Made by a program: the position numbers and the translations under genes. 35,401 nucleotides of DNA from Propionibacterium sp. (GTDB lineage: Bacteria > Actinomycetota > Actinomycetes > Propionibacteriales > Propionibacteriaceae). Location: the NCBI GenBank assembly GCA_012517965.1, contig JAAYTZ010000015.1, positions 1-35,401 on the forward strand, in the 5' to 3' direction. Position 1 is the stretch's first letter. The number at the start of each line of letters is the position of its first letter. Below, in pieces: positions 1 through 7,723 of this stretch. Below the pieces are notes generated by a model, which was not told where the DNA came from, made no database searches, and saw only the letters and a program-made list of their open reading frames with translations.

Positions 1-8
1 AGTGCGGT

Positions 9-89
9 GGCGAGGGTTTCCAGATCGGAGTCCACGAGAACCTCCCGGTTCGAAGTTGGGTCGCAACTCCGATGCTGGAGACCCTCGCC
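9..89 (-). terminator. Long imperfect hairpin downstream of the ABC importer operon
   Basis: Bases 9-31 and 66-89 are inverted copies of each other: 23-24 bases with one substitution and one single-base bulge, separated by a 34-base loop. The loop holds a smaller inverted repeat (GAACC at 38-42, GGTTC at 47-51). It begins 45 bases after the stop codon of the last importer gene (minus strand), so it could end or stabilise that transcript. There is no T-run, which is common for actinobacterial terminators. It could instead be a dispersed palindromic repeat or the remnant of a mobile element. Bases 90-133 hold no other recognisable signal. Confidence 0.45.
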
Positions 90-133
90 CAGGATTAACA
101 GCGGCCACGCCGCGAACCCTTGGACTTACTCAT

Positions 134-967
134 CTAGGCGGTCGCCCCCCCGGACGCCCCCGGCGCCGTCCCACCTGGTGGGCACGACCGGAAGCCGGGC
201 ACCGCGGCGAGCAGCTCCCGCGTGTAGTCGCGCTGCGGGTCCTCGAACACGGACGCCGCCGGCCCGGCCTCGACGACCCGGCCGCGCTGCATGACGACGG
301 CCGTGGAGCACACGTGCCGGACGACCCGCAGGTCGTGACTCACGAAGATCATCGTGAGCCCGAAGCGGTCGACCAGTTCGGAGAGCAGGTTCAGCACCTG
401 CGCCCGCACCGACACGTCCAGCGCCGACACCGGCTCGTCGGCGATCAACACGTGCGGCTTCGGGGCCAGGGCGCGGGCGATGGCGATCCGTTGCCGCTGC
501 CCGCCGGAGAACTCGTGCGGGTAGCGGTCGGCGGCGGCGTAGTCGAGGCCCACGGCCTCCATCAGTTCGCGGACCCGCTCATCGGGGTCGAGGGCGGCCA
601 GTTCCCGCGTGATCAAGGGCGAGCGCAGCGGCTCGGTGATGATGCGACGGACCTTCATGCGGGGATCCAGCGAGCCGCGCGGATCCTGGAAGACCAGTTG
701 GACGCGGCGGCGCAGGAAGCCCAGTTCGCGCTCGGGGCGTCCGGTGACGGGCTGCCCCTCGAAGGTGACCGATCCGGACGTGGGGCTGTCGAGGGCGGCG
801 AGCAGCCGGATGAGGGTCGACTTCCCGGAGCCGGACTCCCCCACCACGCCCACACGCTCGCCGCGGTGGACGGTGAGGTCGACGCCGTCCAGGGCCACCA
901 CGCGACGGGGCCCCCGTCCGTAGACGCGCGTCAACCGCCGGGCGTCGAAGATCAGCTTCGTGCTCAT
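134..967 (-). CDS. Peptide-type ABC importer ATPase, DppF/OppF-like
   Basis: This is one of the two cytoplasmic ATPases that power the importer encoded by the genes just upstream. It has about 277 residues, normal for the family. The sequence shows Walker A GESGSGKST, the ABC signature FSGGQRQRIAIARALA, Walker B VLIADEPVSALD and the switch-histidine region IFVSHD. Near the C-terminus is DPQRDYTRELLAAVPG, which corresponds to the oligopeptide-type C-terminal segment. I chose the ATG at 967 because it forms a 4-base ATGA overlap with the stop of the preceding ATPase gene; a longer upstream extension in this frame is only shadow sequence of that gene. Family assignment is firm. The substrate (di- or oligopeptide, nickel, or another small molecule) cannot be told from the ATPase. 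Confidence 0.93.
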   Translation of the reverse strand: MSTKLIFDARRLTRVYGRGPRRVVALDGVDLTVHRGERVGVVGESGSGKSTLIRLLAALDSPTSGSVTFEGQPVTGRPERELGFLRRRVQLVFQDPRGSLDPRMKVRRIITEPLRSPLITRELAALDPDERVRELMEAVGLDYAAADRYPHEFSGGQRQRIAIARALAPKPHVLIADEPVSALDVSVRAQVLNLLSELVDRFGLTMIFVSHDLRVVRHVCSTAVVMQRGRVVEAGPAASVFEDPQRDYTRELLAAVPGFRSCPPGGTAPGASGGATA

Positions 968-1812
968 CGCGCCCCCTCCGCCGGCCGGGTGTAGAAGTCG
1001 TCGACCGTGGGCAGCCGACCGCCGGGGGGCACCAGGTCGAGCCGGGCGGTGGCCACCAGCCCGCGGGTGTAGGGATGCTGAGGGGCGTCGAAGATCTCGG
1101 CCGTGGAGCCGGCCTCGACGATCTCGCCGTCCAGCATGACCAGGATGTCGGAGCACAACTGCGAGACCACGGCCAGGTCGTGGGTGATGAACAGGCAGGC
1201 GGCGTTCTCCAGGGTGAGCACCCGGTCGAGGACCTGCAGCACCCGCGCCTGGACGGTCACGTCGAGCGCCGTCGTCGGTTCGTCGCAGATGACGAGGTCG
1301 GGGCTGTTGATCAGCGCCATCGCCGTCACGACGCGCTGCCGCTGCCCGCCGGACAACTGGTGGGGGTAACTGTCGGCGACCCGCTCCGGATCATCGAAAC
1401 CCACCTCGGCCAGCATCGCGAGCACCCGCTCCCGGGCGGGCCCGGCTTCGGCGCCGGCGTGCAGGCGCAGCACCTCGGCGACCTGCCGGCCGCACCGCAT
1501 CGTCGGGTCGAGTGCGGTCATCGGCTCCTGGAAGATCATCGTGATCTCGTCGCCGCGCACCTCGGCCATCGAGCGGTCGGACCGGCCGACGAGTTCCGCG
1601 TCCCCCAGCCGGATCGAGCCGGTGACGCGCGCGTAGTCGGGCAGGAGCCCCATGATCGCCAGCGAGGTCACCGTCTTCCCGCTGCCCGACTCCCCGATCA
1701 GCCCGAGCCGCTGGCCGGGCGCGACGGTGAACGACACGCCGCGCACGGCGGGCGGGCGGCGTCCGAAGGCGACCGTCAGGTCGCGGACGTCGAGCAGCGG
1801 CGAGGCGGTCAC
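964..1812 (-). CDS. Peptide-type ABC importer ATPase, DppD/OppD-like
   Basis: First ATPase of the importer, 282 residues. It shows Walker A GESGSGKT, a Q-loop (MIFQEPMTALDP), signature LSGGQRQRV, Walker B LVICDEPTTALD and the switch histidine in FITHDLAVV. The C-terminal PQHPYTRGL matches the HPYT motif of the oligopeptide/dipeptide ATPase C-terminal domain. It starts with GTG, whose bases overlap the stop of the permease gene (GTGA), so translation is probably coupled. Its stop overlaps the start of the second ATPase gene in the same way. The pair of different ATPases is the normal arrangement of Dpp/Opp systems, which use a D/F heterodimer. Confidence 0.94.
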   Translation of the reverse strand: MTASPLLDVRDLTVAFGRRPPAVRGVSFTVAPGQRLGLIGESGSGKTVTSLAIMGLLPDYARVTGSIRLGDAELVGRSDRSMAEVRGDEITMIFQEPMTALDPTMRCGRQVAEVLRLHAGAEAGPARERVLAMLAEVGFDDPERVADSYPHQLSGGQRQRVVTAMALINSPDLVICDEPTTALDVTVQARVLQVLDRVLTLENAACLFITHDLAVVSQLCSDILVMLDGEIVEAGSTAEIFDAPQHPYTRGLVATARLDLVPPGGRLPTVDDFYTRPAEGAR

Positions 1813-2621
1813 GCCACCTCCTCCCGGAGCCTGGGGTCGAGGTGCTCGCGCAGCCCGTCACCCAGCAGGTTGAACCCGAGCACGGCCACCGCGATGGCCA
1901 CCCCCGGGATGACGGCCTGCTCGGGGTGCGCGAACCAGACGCTCTGGGCCTGCTGCAGCATGGAGCCCCAGGTCGGGGTCGGCGGCCTGGTGCCGAGCCC
2001 GAGATAGGACAGCGCGGCCTCGGCCAGGATCGCCAGGGCGAACGACACCGTCGCCTGGACCCCGACCAGGGGGGCGATGTTGGGCAGCACATGGGTGCGG
2101 GCGATGGCGAGCCGGCCGATGCCGCAGGCACGCGCGGCCAGCACGAAGTCGGACGCCAGCACCTGCAGCGCGCCCGCCCGGGCCACCCGCAGAAACTGCG
2201 GGATGGAGGCGAGCCCGATGGCGACCATCGCGGTCTCGGTCGACCCGCCGAACAGCCCGGCGAGCAGGATGGCCAGCAGGAGGGCCGGGAAGGCCTGCGC
2301 CACGTCGGTGGCGCGCAGCAGCACCTCGGACGCCCGGCCCGGCAGTTGGGCCGCCCAGAGGCCCAGCGGGACGCCGATCAGGACGGCGATGCCGACGGCG
2401 ATGACGCCGACGTACACCGTGCTCTGGGCTCCGGCCAGGAGCCGGCTGAGGAGGTCGCGGCCGAAGGCGTCCGTGCCGAGCGGATGCGCGGCGGACGCCG
2501 GCTGGAGGCGGGCCCCGGCGGGCATCGTCGGGTCGTACGGCGTCCAGAAACGGGACAGGAGGGCGGCGGCCACCACCAGCGTCACCAGGACCGCCCCGAC
2601 CCTGAGCTCGAGCCCTCTCAT
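1809..2621 (-). CDS. Peptide-type ABC importer permease, DppC/OppC-like
   Basis: Inner-membrane permease subunit of 270 residues. The N-terminus has one membrane segment (about residues 6-22), followed by the YDPT...HPLGTDAFGRDLLSRLLAG region typical of the DppC N-terminal part, then a core of about five membrane helices. The cytoplasmic EAA loop, which contacts the ATPases, is recognisable around SDFVLAARACGIGRLAIART. I placed the start at the ATG at 2621, which overlaps the stop of the upstream permease gene (ATGA). The open frame runs further upstream, but that part is shadow sequence of the other permease. Confidence 0.93.
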   Translation of the reverse strand: MRGLELRVGAVLVTLVVAAALLSRFWTPYDPTMPAGARLQPASAAHPLGTDAFGRDLLSRLLAGAQSTVYVGVIAVGIAVLIGVPLGLWAAQLPGRASEVLLRATDVAQAFPALLLAILLAGLFGGSTETAMVAIGLASIPQFLRVARAGALQVLASDFVLAARACGIGRLAIARTHVLPNIAPLVGVQATVSFALAILAEAALSYLGLGTRPPTPTWGSMLQQAQSVWFAHPEQAVIPGVAIAVAVLGFNLLGDGLREHLDPRLREEVA

Positions 2622-3571
2622 GCGCGCCCGCCCGCCCGCAGCCGGGGGTCGATGAGGACGTAGGCGACCTCGACCAGGGCGTTGATGACGAGCACGGCCA
2701 GGACGAGCAGCATGACGACGGCCTGGAGGACCATGACGTCCTTCCGGTCGGCGTAGGTGAGCAGCAGCGAGCCCAGCCCGGGCAGGATGAAGACCTTCTC
2801 GACGACGACCGCCCCCACCAGGATCGCCGCGAGTTGAAGACCCAGCACCGTGACCAGGCTGAGGGCCGCGTTGCGGACGCCGTGGCGCAGCAGGGCGCGC
2901 CCCTGCGTCCACCCGACGGCGCGGGCGGTGCGGAAGTAGTCCTCGTGCAGGACCTCCAGGAACGCCGAGCGGACGTAGCGGATGAGCACCGCGGCCTGGA
3001 CCAGGGCCAGGGACACCACGGGCAGCACGAGGTGTCGCGCCCACTCGACCGGGTCCTGCGCGAACGGCACGTACATGTTCGGCGGCAGGACCCGCAGCCG
3101 GACGCCGAAGAAGATCGACAGCAGGATGCCCGCCCAGAAGGCCGGCACCGCCATTCCCAGCTGGGCGAGCACCGACACGGCGCCGCCTTGCCAGTGCCGG
3201 CGGCGCAGCGCCGACACCATCCCGAGCGGGAGCGCGATGACGATCGCCAGCAACAGCGACAGCGCCGCCAGGGAGCCGGTGACGGGCAGGGTGGGCGCGA
3301 TGAGCGCCGTCACCGAGTCGCCGGTGGCGAAGGAACGCCCGAAGTCGCCGCGGAGCATGCCGGCCACCCATTCGACGTACCGCACCGGCAGGGGCCGGTC
3401 GAGCCCCAACTCGGCTCGCTTCGCGGCGATGGTCTCGGGGGTGGCGCTGGTGCCCAGCAGCGCGGTGGCGGGGTCACCCGGCAGCGCCTGGCAGGCGAGG
3501 AAGATCACCACCGAAGCACCGAGGAGGCTGAGCGCGAACACGCCCAGCCTCCCGGCGATGCTGCGGATCAT
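2618..3571 (-). CDS. Peptide-type ABC importer permease, DppB/OppB-like
   Basis: Inner-membrane permease subunit of 317 residues. It opens with a hydrophobic segment (about residues 10-28) followed by the PGDPATALLG stretch typical of DppB N-termini, then an extracytoplasmic region ending in the GDFGRSFATG motif. Five further helices follow, with the EAA loop near EDYFRTARAVGWTQGRALL and a C-terminal DPRLRAG, both usual for the family. The ATG at 3571 lies 10 bases after the binding-protein gene, and the stop overlaps the next permease start, so the five importer genes look like one transcript with tight spacing. Confidence 0.94.
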   Translation of the reverse strand: MIRSIAGRLGVFALSLLGASVVIFLACQALPGDPATALLGTSATPETIAAKRAELGLDRPLPVRYVEWVAGMLRGDFGRSFATGDSVTALIAPTLPVTGSLAALSLLLAIVIALPLGMVSALRRRHWQGGAVSVLAQLGMAVPAFWAGILLSIFFGVRLRVLPPNMYVPFAQDPVEWARHLVLPVVSLALVQAAVLIRYVRSAFLEVLHEDYFRTARAVGWTQGRALLRHGVRNAALSLVTVLGLQLAAILVGAVVVEKVFILPGLGSLLLTYADRKDVMVLQAVVMLLVLAVLVINALVEVAYVLIDPRLRAGGRA

Positions 3572-3581
3572 GGCCGGCGGG

Positions 3582-5195
3582 CTACCGCGTCGCGATCGTG
3601 GTGACGTCGAAGCTGTCGGTGGTCTGGTTCTGGCTGACGCCGGTCACGGTCGCCTTGGTCACCACCAGGTTCGGCATCATGTAGAGCCACACCGACGCAG
3701 CGTCGTCGGCCAACTGACGGGCCGCCTTCTTCATCAGGTCCGGGTACTGCTCCCGGGGGGCCTGGTCGGCCGCCAGCCAGAGCTGGTTGAAGGCCGGGTT
3801 GGCGTACCCCCAGTAGTAGTTGGGGAACTGCGAGTTGTCGTAGGTGTTGAGGTCGCGCGCCTCGACGTGGGCGACGATCGTGAGGTCGTAGTCCTTGCCG
3901 ACGAAGACCTGCTGGACCCAGTTCGGCCAGGGCTGCGGCTCGAGGACGACGTTGATGCCCACGGCCTTCAGCATCGCGGTGATGTCGGTCGCCGCGGCCG
4001 TGGCGTACGGCAGGTTGGCGGGCCTGAAGCGGAGCGTCAGATCGGTGGCCCCCGCCTCCTTCAGCAGGGCCTTCGCCTGCTCCGGGTTGTAGGCGTTCAC
4101 GCCGGACAGGTCCTCGTAGTAGGGGTCCGTGGGCACCGTCATCGATCCGATGATGGTTCCCCGGCCGGCCTGGACGTCGTCGAGCACCTTCTTCTTGTCG
4201 ATCGCCAGGGCGATGGCGCGCCGGACGCGGACGTCCTTCAGCGCCGGGCTGGCGTTGTTCATGCTCATCGTGACCTCGGCGTTGGTCGAGCCCTCCACGA
4301 TCGTGAACCTGGCGGGGTCGGCGAACTGGGCCAGGGAGTCGGGCGCCTGCTCGTTGGCGATGATGTCGATCGTGCCGGCGAGCAGGGCCGAGTTCATCGC
4401 GTTCGGGTCGGCGATGTACTTGAACGTGACCGTGTCGAAGCGGCCCGGGGTGCCCCAGTAGCCGGGGTTGCGCTCCAGCACCAGGCTGTCGCCCTTCCGC
4501 CACTCCTTCACCTGGTAGGGGCCGGACCCCGCGCTCTTGGAGGCCAGGGTGGCGAACCCGTCGGGGTCGGCGATCAGGCCCGGGGTGTCGCCCATCGCAT
4601 ACAGCCAGGTGTTGGACGGTCGGGTGAGGGTGACCTTGAGGGTGGTCGGGTCGACCGCCGTGGCCGACTGGACGACCTTCATCCAGGTGGAGTACTTCGC
4701 GCCCACCGGCACCGGCGTGCCGTCCGGTGCGGTGACCGGCTTGCCGTCCACCTGGCCGGTGCGGATGCGGTCGATGTTCTTGACCACCGCCTCGGCGGTG
4801 ACCTGCTTGCCCGACGCGAATTTGGCGGTGGGGTTGAGGTAGAAGGTGTACGTGCGCCCGTCGGGGCTGACCTCCCAGCGCTGGGCGAGCAACGGCTGGG
4901 GGACGCCGTCGGAGTTGATCTTGAGCAGCGTCTCGTAGACGTTGAACAGCTGAGCCTGGGCGGACGCCGCCGGCGCCTGCGCGGTGGGATCGAGGGTGAT
5001 GAGTTCCGGGTGGGCCGCGATGGTGAGGGTCTTGGCGGCGGGCGCCTCCGTCGGGCTGGCGGACGCCCCGGGAGCCGACGTGCCGGGGGTCGTTTGGCCG
5101 GTGCACGCCGCCAGCGTCGTCAGCGCCAAGGCGGCGGCGACGGCCGCCACCCTGCGCCCGAGGCCGAGTCGAGTGTGCGGCGTCCGGTTACCCAT
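3582..5195 (-). CDS. Peptide-type ABC importer substrate-binding lipoprotein (SBP family 5)
   Basis: Extracellular binding protein of 537 residues, first gene of the importer operon. The N-terminus has basic residues, a hydrophobic run and the lipobox LAAC with Cys31 as the probable lipidated residue, followed by a Thr/Ser/Pro/Ala-rich linker to about residue 53. The mature part follows the family 5 pattern (LTIAAHPELITLDPTAQ, then YTFYLNPTAKFASGKQVTAE, and later the RVRRAIALAIDKK segment usual for these proteins). The ATG at 5195 is preceded by a strong ribosome-binding site, AGGAGGG, at a good distance. Ligand specificity cannot be read from sequence alone; peptides are the default guess. 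Confidence 0.93.
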   Translation of the reverse strand: MGNRTPHTRLGLGRRVAAVAAALALTTLAACTGQTTPGTSAPGASASPTEAPAAKTLTIAAHPELITLDPTAQAPAASAQAQLFNVYETLLKINSDGVPQPLLAQRWEVSPDGRTYTFYLNPTAKFASGKQVTAEAVVKNIDRIRTGQVDGKPVTAPDGTPVPVGAKYSTWMKVVQSATAVDPTTLKVTLTRPSNTWLYAMGDTPGLIADPDGFATLASKSAGSGPYQVKEWRKGDSLVLERNPGYWGTPGRFDTVTFKYIADPNAMNSALLAGTIDIIANEQAPDSLAQFADPARFTIVEGSTNAEVTMSMNNASPALKDVRVRRAIALAIDKKKVLDDVQAGRGTIIGSMTVPTDPYYEDLSGVNAYNPEQAKALLKEAGATDLTLRFRPANLPYATAAATDITAMLKAVGINVVLEPQPWPNWVQQVFVGKDYDLTIVAHVEARDLNTYDNSQFPNYYWGYANPAFNQLWLAADQAPREQYPDLMKKAARQLADDAASVWLYMMPNLVVTKATVTGVSQNQTTDSFDVTTIATR

Positions 5196-5260
5196 GGACC
5201 CTCCTGATCAGGCGTTTCGCGCTAGCGGACGCCAGCTTACCGGCAGGGCCCCGCCGACCT
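5196..5260 (-). promoter_or_regulatory. Upstream region of the ABC importer operon
   Basis: Read on the minus strand, this region has a possible -10 box TAAGCT (bases 5239-5234) with no convincing -35. A perfect 10-base palindrome, CCTGATCAGG (5203-5212), lies directly against the AGGAGGG ribosome-binding site of the binding-protein gene. The palindrome could be an operator or could be chance. The adjoining bases 5261-5304, before the tRNA promoter, show nothing I can name. Confidence 0.3.
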
Positions 5261-5304
5261 CCGATCATCCCGCTCAGGGGTGTCTCGGCCGGTGCAGCCC
5301 CGAT

Positions 5305-5333
5305 TTGGCTTCCGGCGGGGCATCCCGTAAAGT
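5305..5333 (+). promoter_or_regulatory. Promoter of the initiator tRNA gene
   Basis: A -35 element TTGGCT (5305-5310) and a -10 element TAAAGT (5328-5333) are separated by exactly 17 bases. The predicted start of transcription, near 5340, lies about six bases before the mature tRNA 5' end, leaving a very short leader. Spacing and box quality are good for a housekeeping-sigma promoter. Confidence 0.65.
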
Positions 5334-5345
5334 TGGGCGGGTCAA

Positions 5346-5422
5346 CGCGGGGTGGAGCAGCTCGGTAGCTCGCTGGGCTCATAACCCAGAGGTCATAGGT
5401 TCAAATCCTATCCCCGCTACCA
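5346..5422 (+). tRNA. Initiator tRNA-fMet (anticodon CAT)
   Basis: A 77-base tRNA with encoded 3' CCA. The acceptor stem pairs CGCGGGG with CCCCGCT and leaves a C1-U72 mismatch, the initiator mark. The D stem is GAGC/GCTC with the A11-U24 pair. The anticodon stem CTGGG/CCCAG holds the three consecutive G-C pairs required for P-site start, with loop CTCATAA and anticodon CAT. The T arm is ATAGG-TTCAAAT-CCTAT. All these mark the formyl-methionyl initiator rather than elongator tRNA-Met. It has its own promoter upstream and terminator hairpin immediately downstream. Confidence 0.97.
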
Positions 5423-5425
5423 GAT

Positions 5426-5459
5426 GCCACAGGGCGGCTCTCCGGAGCCGCCCTGTGGC
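5426..5459 (+). terminator. Terminator hairpin of the initiator tRNA
   Basis: A perfect inverted repeat with 15-bp arms (5426-5440 and 5445-5459) and a 4-base loop TCCG begins three bases after the tRNA CCA end. No T-run follows, but stem strength and position make termination of the tRNA transcript the obvious role. Bases 5460-5578 after it hold only a weak -10-like TACACT (5533-5538) ahead of the next gene. Confidence 0.85.
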
Positions 5460-5578
5460 GTCTCCGGGGTGATCGACTCGCTGAGGCTGCGGGTCACCCG
5501 GCCTGGGGACAGACCCCGCACACCTGGGCCACTACACTGTTATTGTTATTGTCCCTGTCTGTGACCGCCCCTGGGGAG

Positions 5579-6379
5579 ATGCTCTTGGCTGGACGCTCGC
5601 ACTGGCAGCGCTCGCGGCGCTCTCTCGCCGGAGCCCTGCTGATCGCGCTCGGTGCCATCATCGCCGCCCCCGCCATCGCCGTCGCTGCGGTTCCCGCCAC
5701 TGCATCCTCGGGGGCCGCCGACGAACTGACCGTGAGCGAACCCGCCCAGCCCGAACCGGCGGCCACGCCGGGAGTGACGGCCAACCCCCAGGGTGGCGGC
5801 GGCCCCGCCGAGCCGCCGGGGTCACCCACTCCGCCGGGCAACGCCACCGGCCAGCAGACAGCAGCGGCCCCCCCGCCCGCCCCCGCGCCGGAGACCACGG
5901 TGAACGCCCCCGCGCCGGAGACCACCGCGGACGCCCCCGCGCCGGAGACCACCGTGAACGCCCTTCCGACCGACGTCCCCGCGAGCGTGCTCCCGGCCCT
6001 GCCGACCCAGGCCGCCACCCCCACCAAACCCACCCAAGCCGCCACCCCCACCAAACCGGTGAAGACGAGCGTCTCGCCGGGTGAGACCGCGGCGTCCGAA
6101 GCGCCGGCAGAGCCCTCCCCGGGTGCCGCGTCGCCGGCCCCGGCCCGGACGACTGCGGGGCCGGGAACCGCCGCGCCTGCGGCCAACCGCACCGACGGTC
6201 CGCGCACGACCGGGGCCACGACCGCCCCCACGGCCACCGCGATCCCGAAGCCGATCGCCCAGCAGATCGCGGAGAGCCCCCTGGTCCCGATGCTGGGCGG
6301 GGGCGTCGTCATCGGCGGCCTCATCCTCGCGCTGATGCCGCCCACCGGGGGCGGCATCGGGCCCCGGCTCAAGCCGTAG
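5579..6379 (+). CDS. Secreted or membrane-held Pro/Ala/Thr-rich repeat protein, function unknown
   Basis: About 266 residues; I do not recognise the family. The N-terminus is basic (RSHWQRSRR), followed by a hydrophobic signal segment rich in Ala/Leu/Ile and a likely export site near AVAAVPATASS. Nearly all the rest is low-complexity Pro/Ala/Thr/Gly/Glu. It includes three copies of the 9-residue unit APAPETT(V/A)(N/D) and two copies of PTQAATPTK. Close to the C-terminus is a second hydrophobic stretch (PMLGGGVVIGGLILALMPP) that could anchor it in the membrane. There is no LPxTG motif and no folded domain that I can see, so a wall-spanning stalk or glycosylated surface protein is a guess. The start is uncertain: GGGGAG (5573-5578) touches the ATG at 5579 but is well spaced for a TTG at 5585, which gives MAGRSHW. 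GTG at 5561 is also in frame. The opposite strand is also open here, which is normal at this base composition. Confidence 0.7.
   Translation: MLLAGRSHWQRSRRSLAGALLIALGAIIAAPAIAVAAVPATASSGAADELTVSEPAQPEPAATPGVTANPQGGGGPAEPPGSPTPPGNATGQQTAAAPPPAPAPETTVNAPAPETTADAPAPETTVNALPTDVPASVLPALPTQAATPTKPTQAATPTKPVKTSVSPGETAASEAPAEPSPGAASPAPARTTAGPGTAAPAANRTDGPRTTGATTAPTATAIPKPIAQQIAESPLVPMLGGGVVIGGLILALMPPTGGGIGPRLKP
5879..5959 (+). repeat. Tandem repeat, three 27-base units
   Basis: Units at 5879-5905, 5906-5932 and 5933-5959 encode APAPETTVN, APAPETTAD and APAPETTVN. They keep the reading frame and differ at only a few bases, so this is recent in-frame duplication likely to vary in copy number between strains. 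Confidence 0.9.
6002..6055 (+). repeat. Tandem repeat, two 27-base units
   Basis: Units at 6002-6028 and 6029-6055 both encode PTQAATPTK and differ at two positions. They are the same length as the other repeat in this gene but unrelated in sequence. Confidence 0.85.
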
Positions 6380-6424
6380 CGGGCCTTGCCTCCTCCCTCG
6401 GCCGACGTGTGCTTCGATGGTGGA

Positions 6425-7723
6425 ATGACAGCGAACGCCACACTCGGGTACCCGCTGGTCCAGCGCACCCTGGACAACGGCCTCCGGGTGATCGTCAACC
6501 CCGACCACGCGGCGCCGGTCGTCGCGGTCAACCTCTGGTACGACGTGGGCTCCCGAGACGAGGATCCCGGAGCCTCAGGGTTCGCCCACCTGTTCGAGCA
6601 CCTCATGTTCCAGGGCTCGGCCAACGTGCGCAGCGGGGAGCACCTGGCCGCGCTGCAGGCGGCCGGGGCGTCCGTCAACGCAACGACCTGGTTCGACCGC
6701 ACGAACTACTTCGAGGCGGTCCCCACCGGGGCGTTGGATCTGGCGCTGTGGCTGGAGTCGGATCGGATGGCGACCCTCCCGGTGGCCCTCACCCAGGCCA
6801 ACCTCGACAACCAGCGCGACGTGGTGAAGGAGGAGAAGCGGCAGCGGTACGACAACGTGCCCTACGGGGACGTCATCGAGCACGCCCTCGCCCTCACGTT
6901 CCCGGCCGGTCACCCCTACGGGCATCCCGTGATCGGCTCGATGGCCGATCTGGACGCCGCGACCACCGAGTCCGCCGCCTCGTTCTTCCGCCGCTACTAC
7001 CACCCGGGCAACTGCGTCCTGACACTGGCCGGCGACATCGAACCCGACGATGGGTTCACCCGCGCGGAACGCTACTTCGGGGCCCTGCCCGCCGGCCCGA
7101 CCCACCGTCGCCCGCCCGCCGAGCCACTGCCCCCCCTCGCGGGCGTTCCGCGCGTCACGCTCACCCAGCCGGTGCCCCAGGACGCGGTCTACCTCACCTG
7201 GCGGCTGCCGGCCCGCGGCACCCGGGCCTTCGACGCCTCCGACATCGCCCTGGACATCCTGGGCGGCAGCCAGACCTCCCGCCTGTACCGTGCCCTCGTG
7301 CGGGACGGCGGGCTGGCGTCCGGGGCGGGAGCCTCGGCCATGGGGCTCATCGGCGGCACCTCCCTCGGCCTCGCCTTCGCCCGCGCGCTCGACGGCGTCC
7401 GGACCGGCGCCCTGGAGGACGCGATCGACGCCGAACTGCGGCGATTCGGCGAGGAGGGCCCCACCGCCGACGAGCTCGAGCGGACCCGGGTGCAGTTCGA
7501 ACGCGAGTGGCTGAGCCAGCTGGCCCGCGTCGAGACCCGGGCCGACCTGATCGGCGGCTACGCGGTGCTGCATGGCGACCCGGGGTTGGTCAACACCCGG
7601 ATCGCCGAGTTCGGCTCGGTCACAGCCGAGGAGGTGCGGGACGCGGCGCGGACCTGGCTCCAGCCCGAGCAACGCGCGGCGATCACCTACCGACGTGGCC
7701 CGCTGGGCGGAGGGGAGGAGTGA
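6425..7723 (+). CDS. M16-family zinc peptidase, catalytic subunit
   Basis: A 432-residue insulinase-like protease. The inverted zinc motif HLFEH lies at residues 55-59 (His55, His59 ligands, Glu58 the general base), and Glu136 in RDVVKEEKRQRYDN is the third ligand at the usual 77-residue distance. The N-terminal TLDNGLRVIVNPDHAAPVVAVNLWYDVGSRDE is typical of bacterial M16B enzymes; the C-terminal half is the second M16 domain. I chose the ATG at 6425 because the conserved domain begins soon after and the open frame upstream is not conserved-looking. A -10-like TTCGAT ends six bases before it, so the message may be leaderless. It is followed by its inactive partner with a one-base overlap; the two probably form a heterodimer that degrades small peptides. 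Confidence 0.93.
   Translation: MTANATLGYPLVQRTLDNGLRVIVNPDHAAPVVAVNLWYDVGSRDEDPGASGFAHLFEHLMFQGSANVRSGEHLAALQAAGASVNATTWFDRTNYFEAVPTGALDLALWLESDRMATLPVALTQANLDNQRDVVKEEKRQRYDNVPYGDVIEHALALTFPAGHPYGHPVIGSMADLDAATTESAASFFRRYYHPGNCVLTLAGDIEPDDGFTRAERYFGALPAGPTHRRPPAEPLPPLAGVPRVTLTQPVPQDAVYLTWRLPARGTRAFDASDIALDILGGSQTSRLYRALVRDGGLASGAGASAMGLIGGTSLGLAFARALDGVRTGALEDAIDAELRRFGEEGPTADELERTRVQFEREWLSQLARVETRADLIGGYAVLHGDPGLVNTRIAEFGSVTAEEVRDAARTWLQPEQRAAITYRRGPLGGGEE

Noticed and set aside
38-62. Sequence resembling a tRNA T-arm (GGTTCGAA) or an integron attC core (GTTGGGT)
   Set aside because: No 5-bp T-stem forms around the GGTTCGAA and no other tRNA arms exist; only one attC-like core is present, with no paired core in the right order and no cassette.
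5203-5212. Palindrome CCTGATCAGG as a definite operator
   Set aside because: It is only 10 bases, overlaps the ribosome-binding site region, and has no second copy nearby; kept only as a note in the upstream-region entry.
5400-5425. tRNA 3' end as a phage or island attachment site
   Set aside because: No integrase gene and no second copy of the tRNA end are seen in the window; the terminator follows directly.
5494-6702. Long open frame (402 codons) on the minus strand opposite the Pro/Ala/Thr-rich gene
   Set aside because: It is Gly/Ala/Val low-complexity antisense, and it also covers the start of the M16 gene. The plus-strand product has an export signal, in-frame repeats and a second membrane segment.
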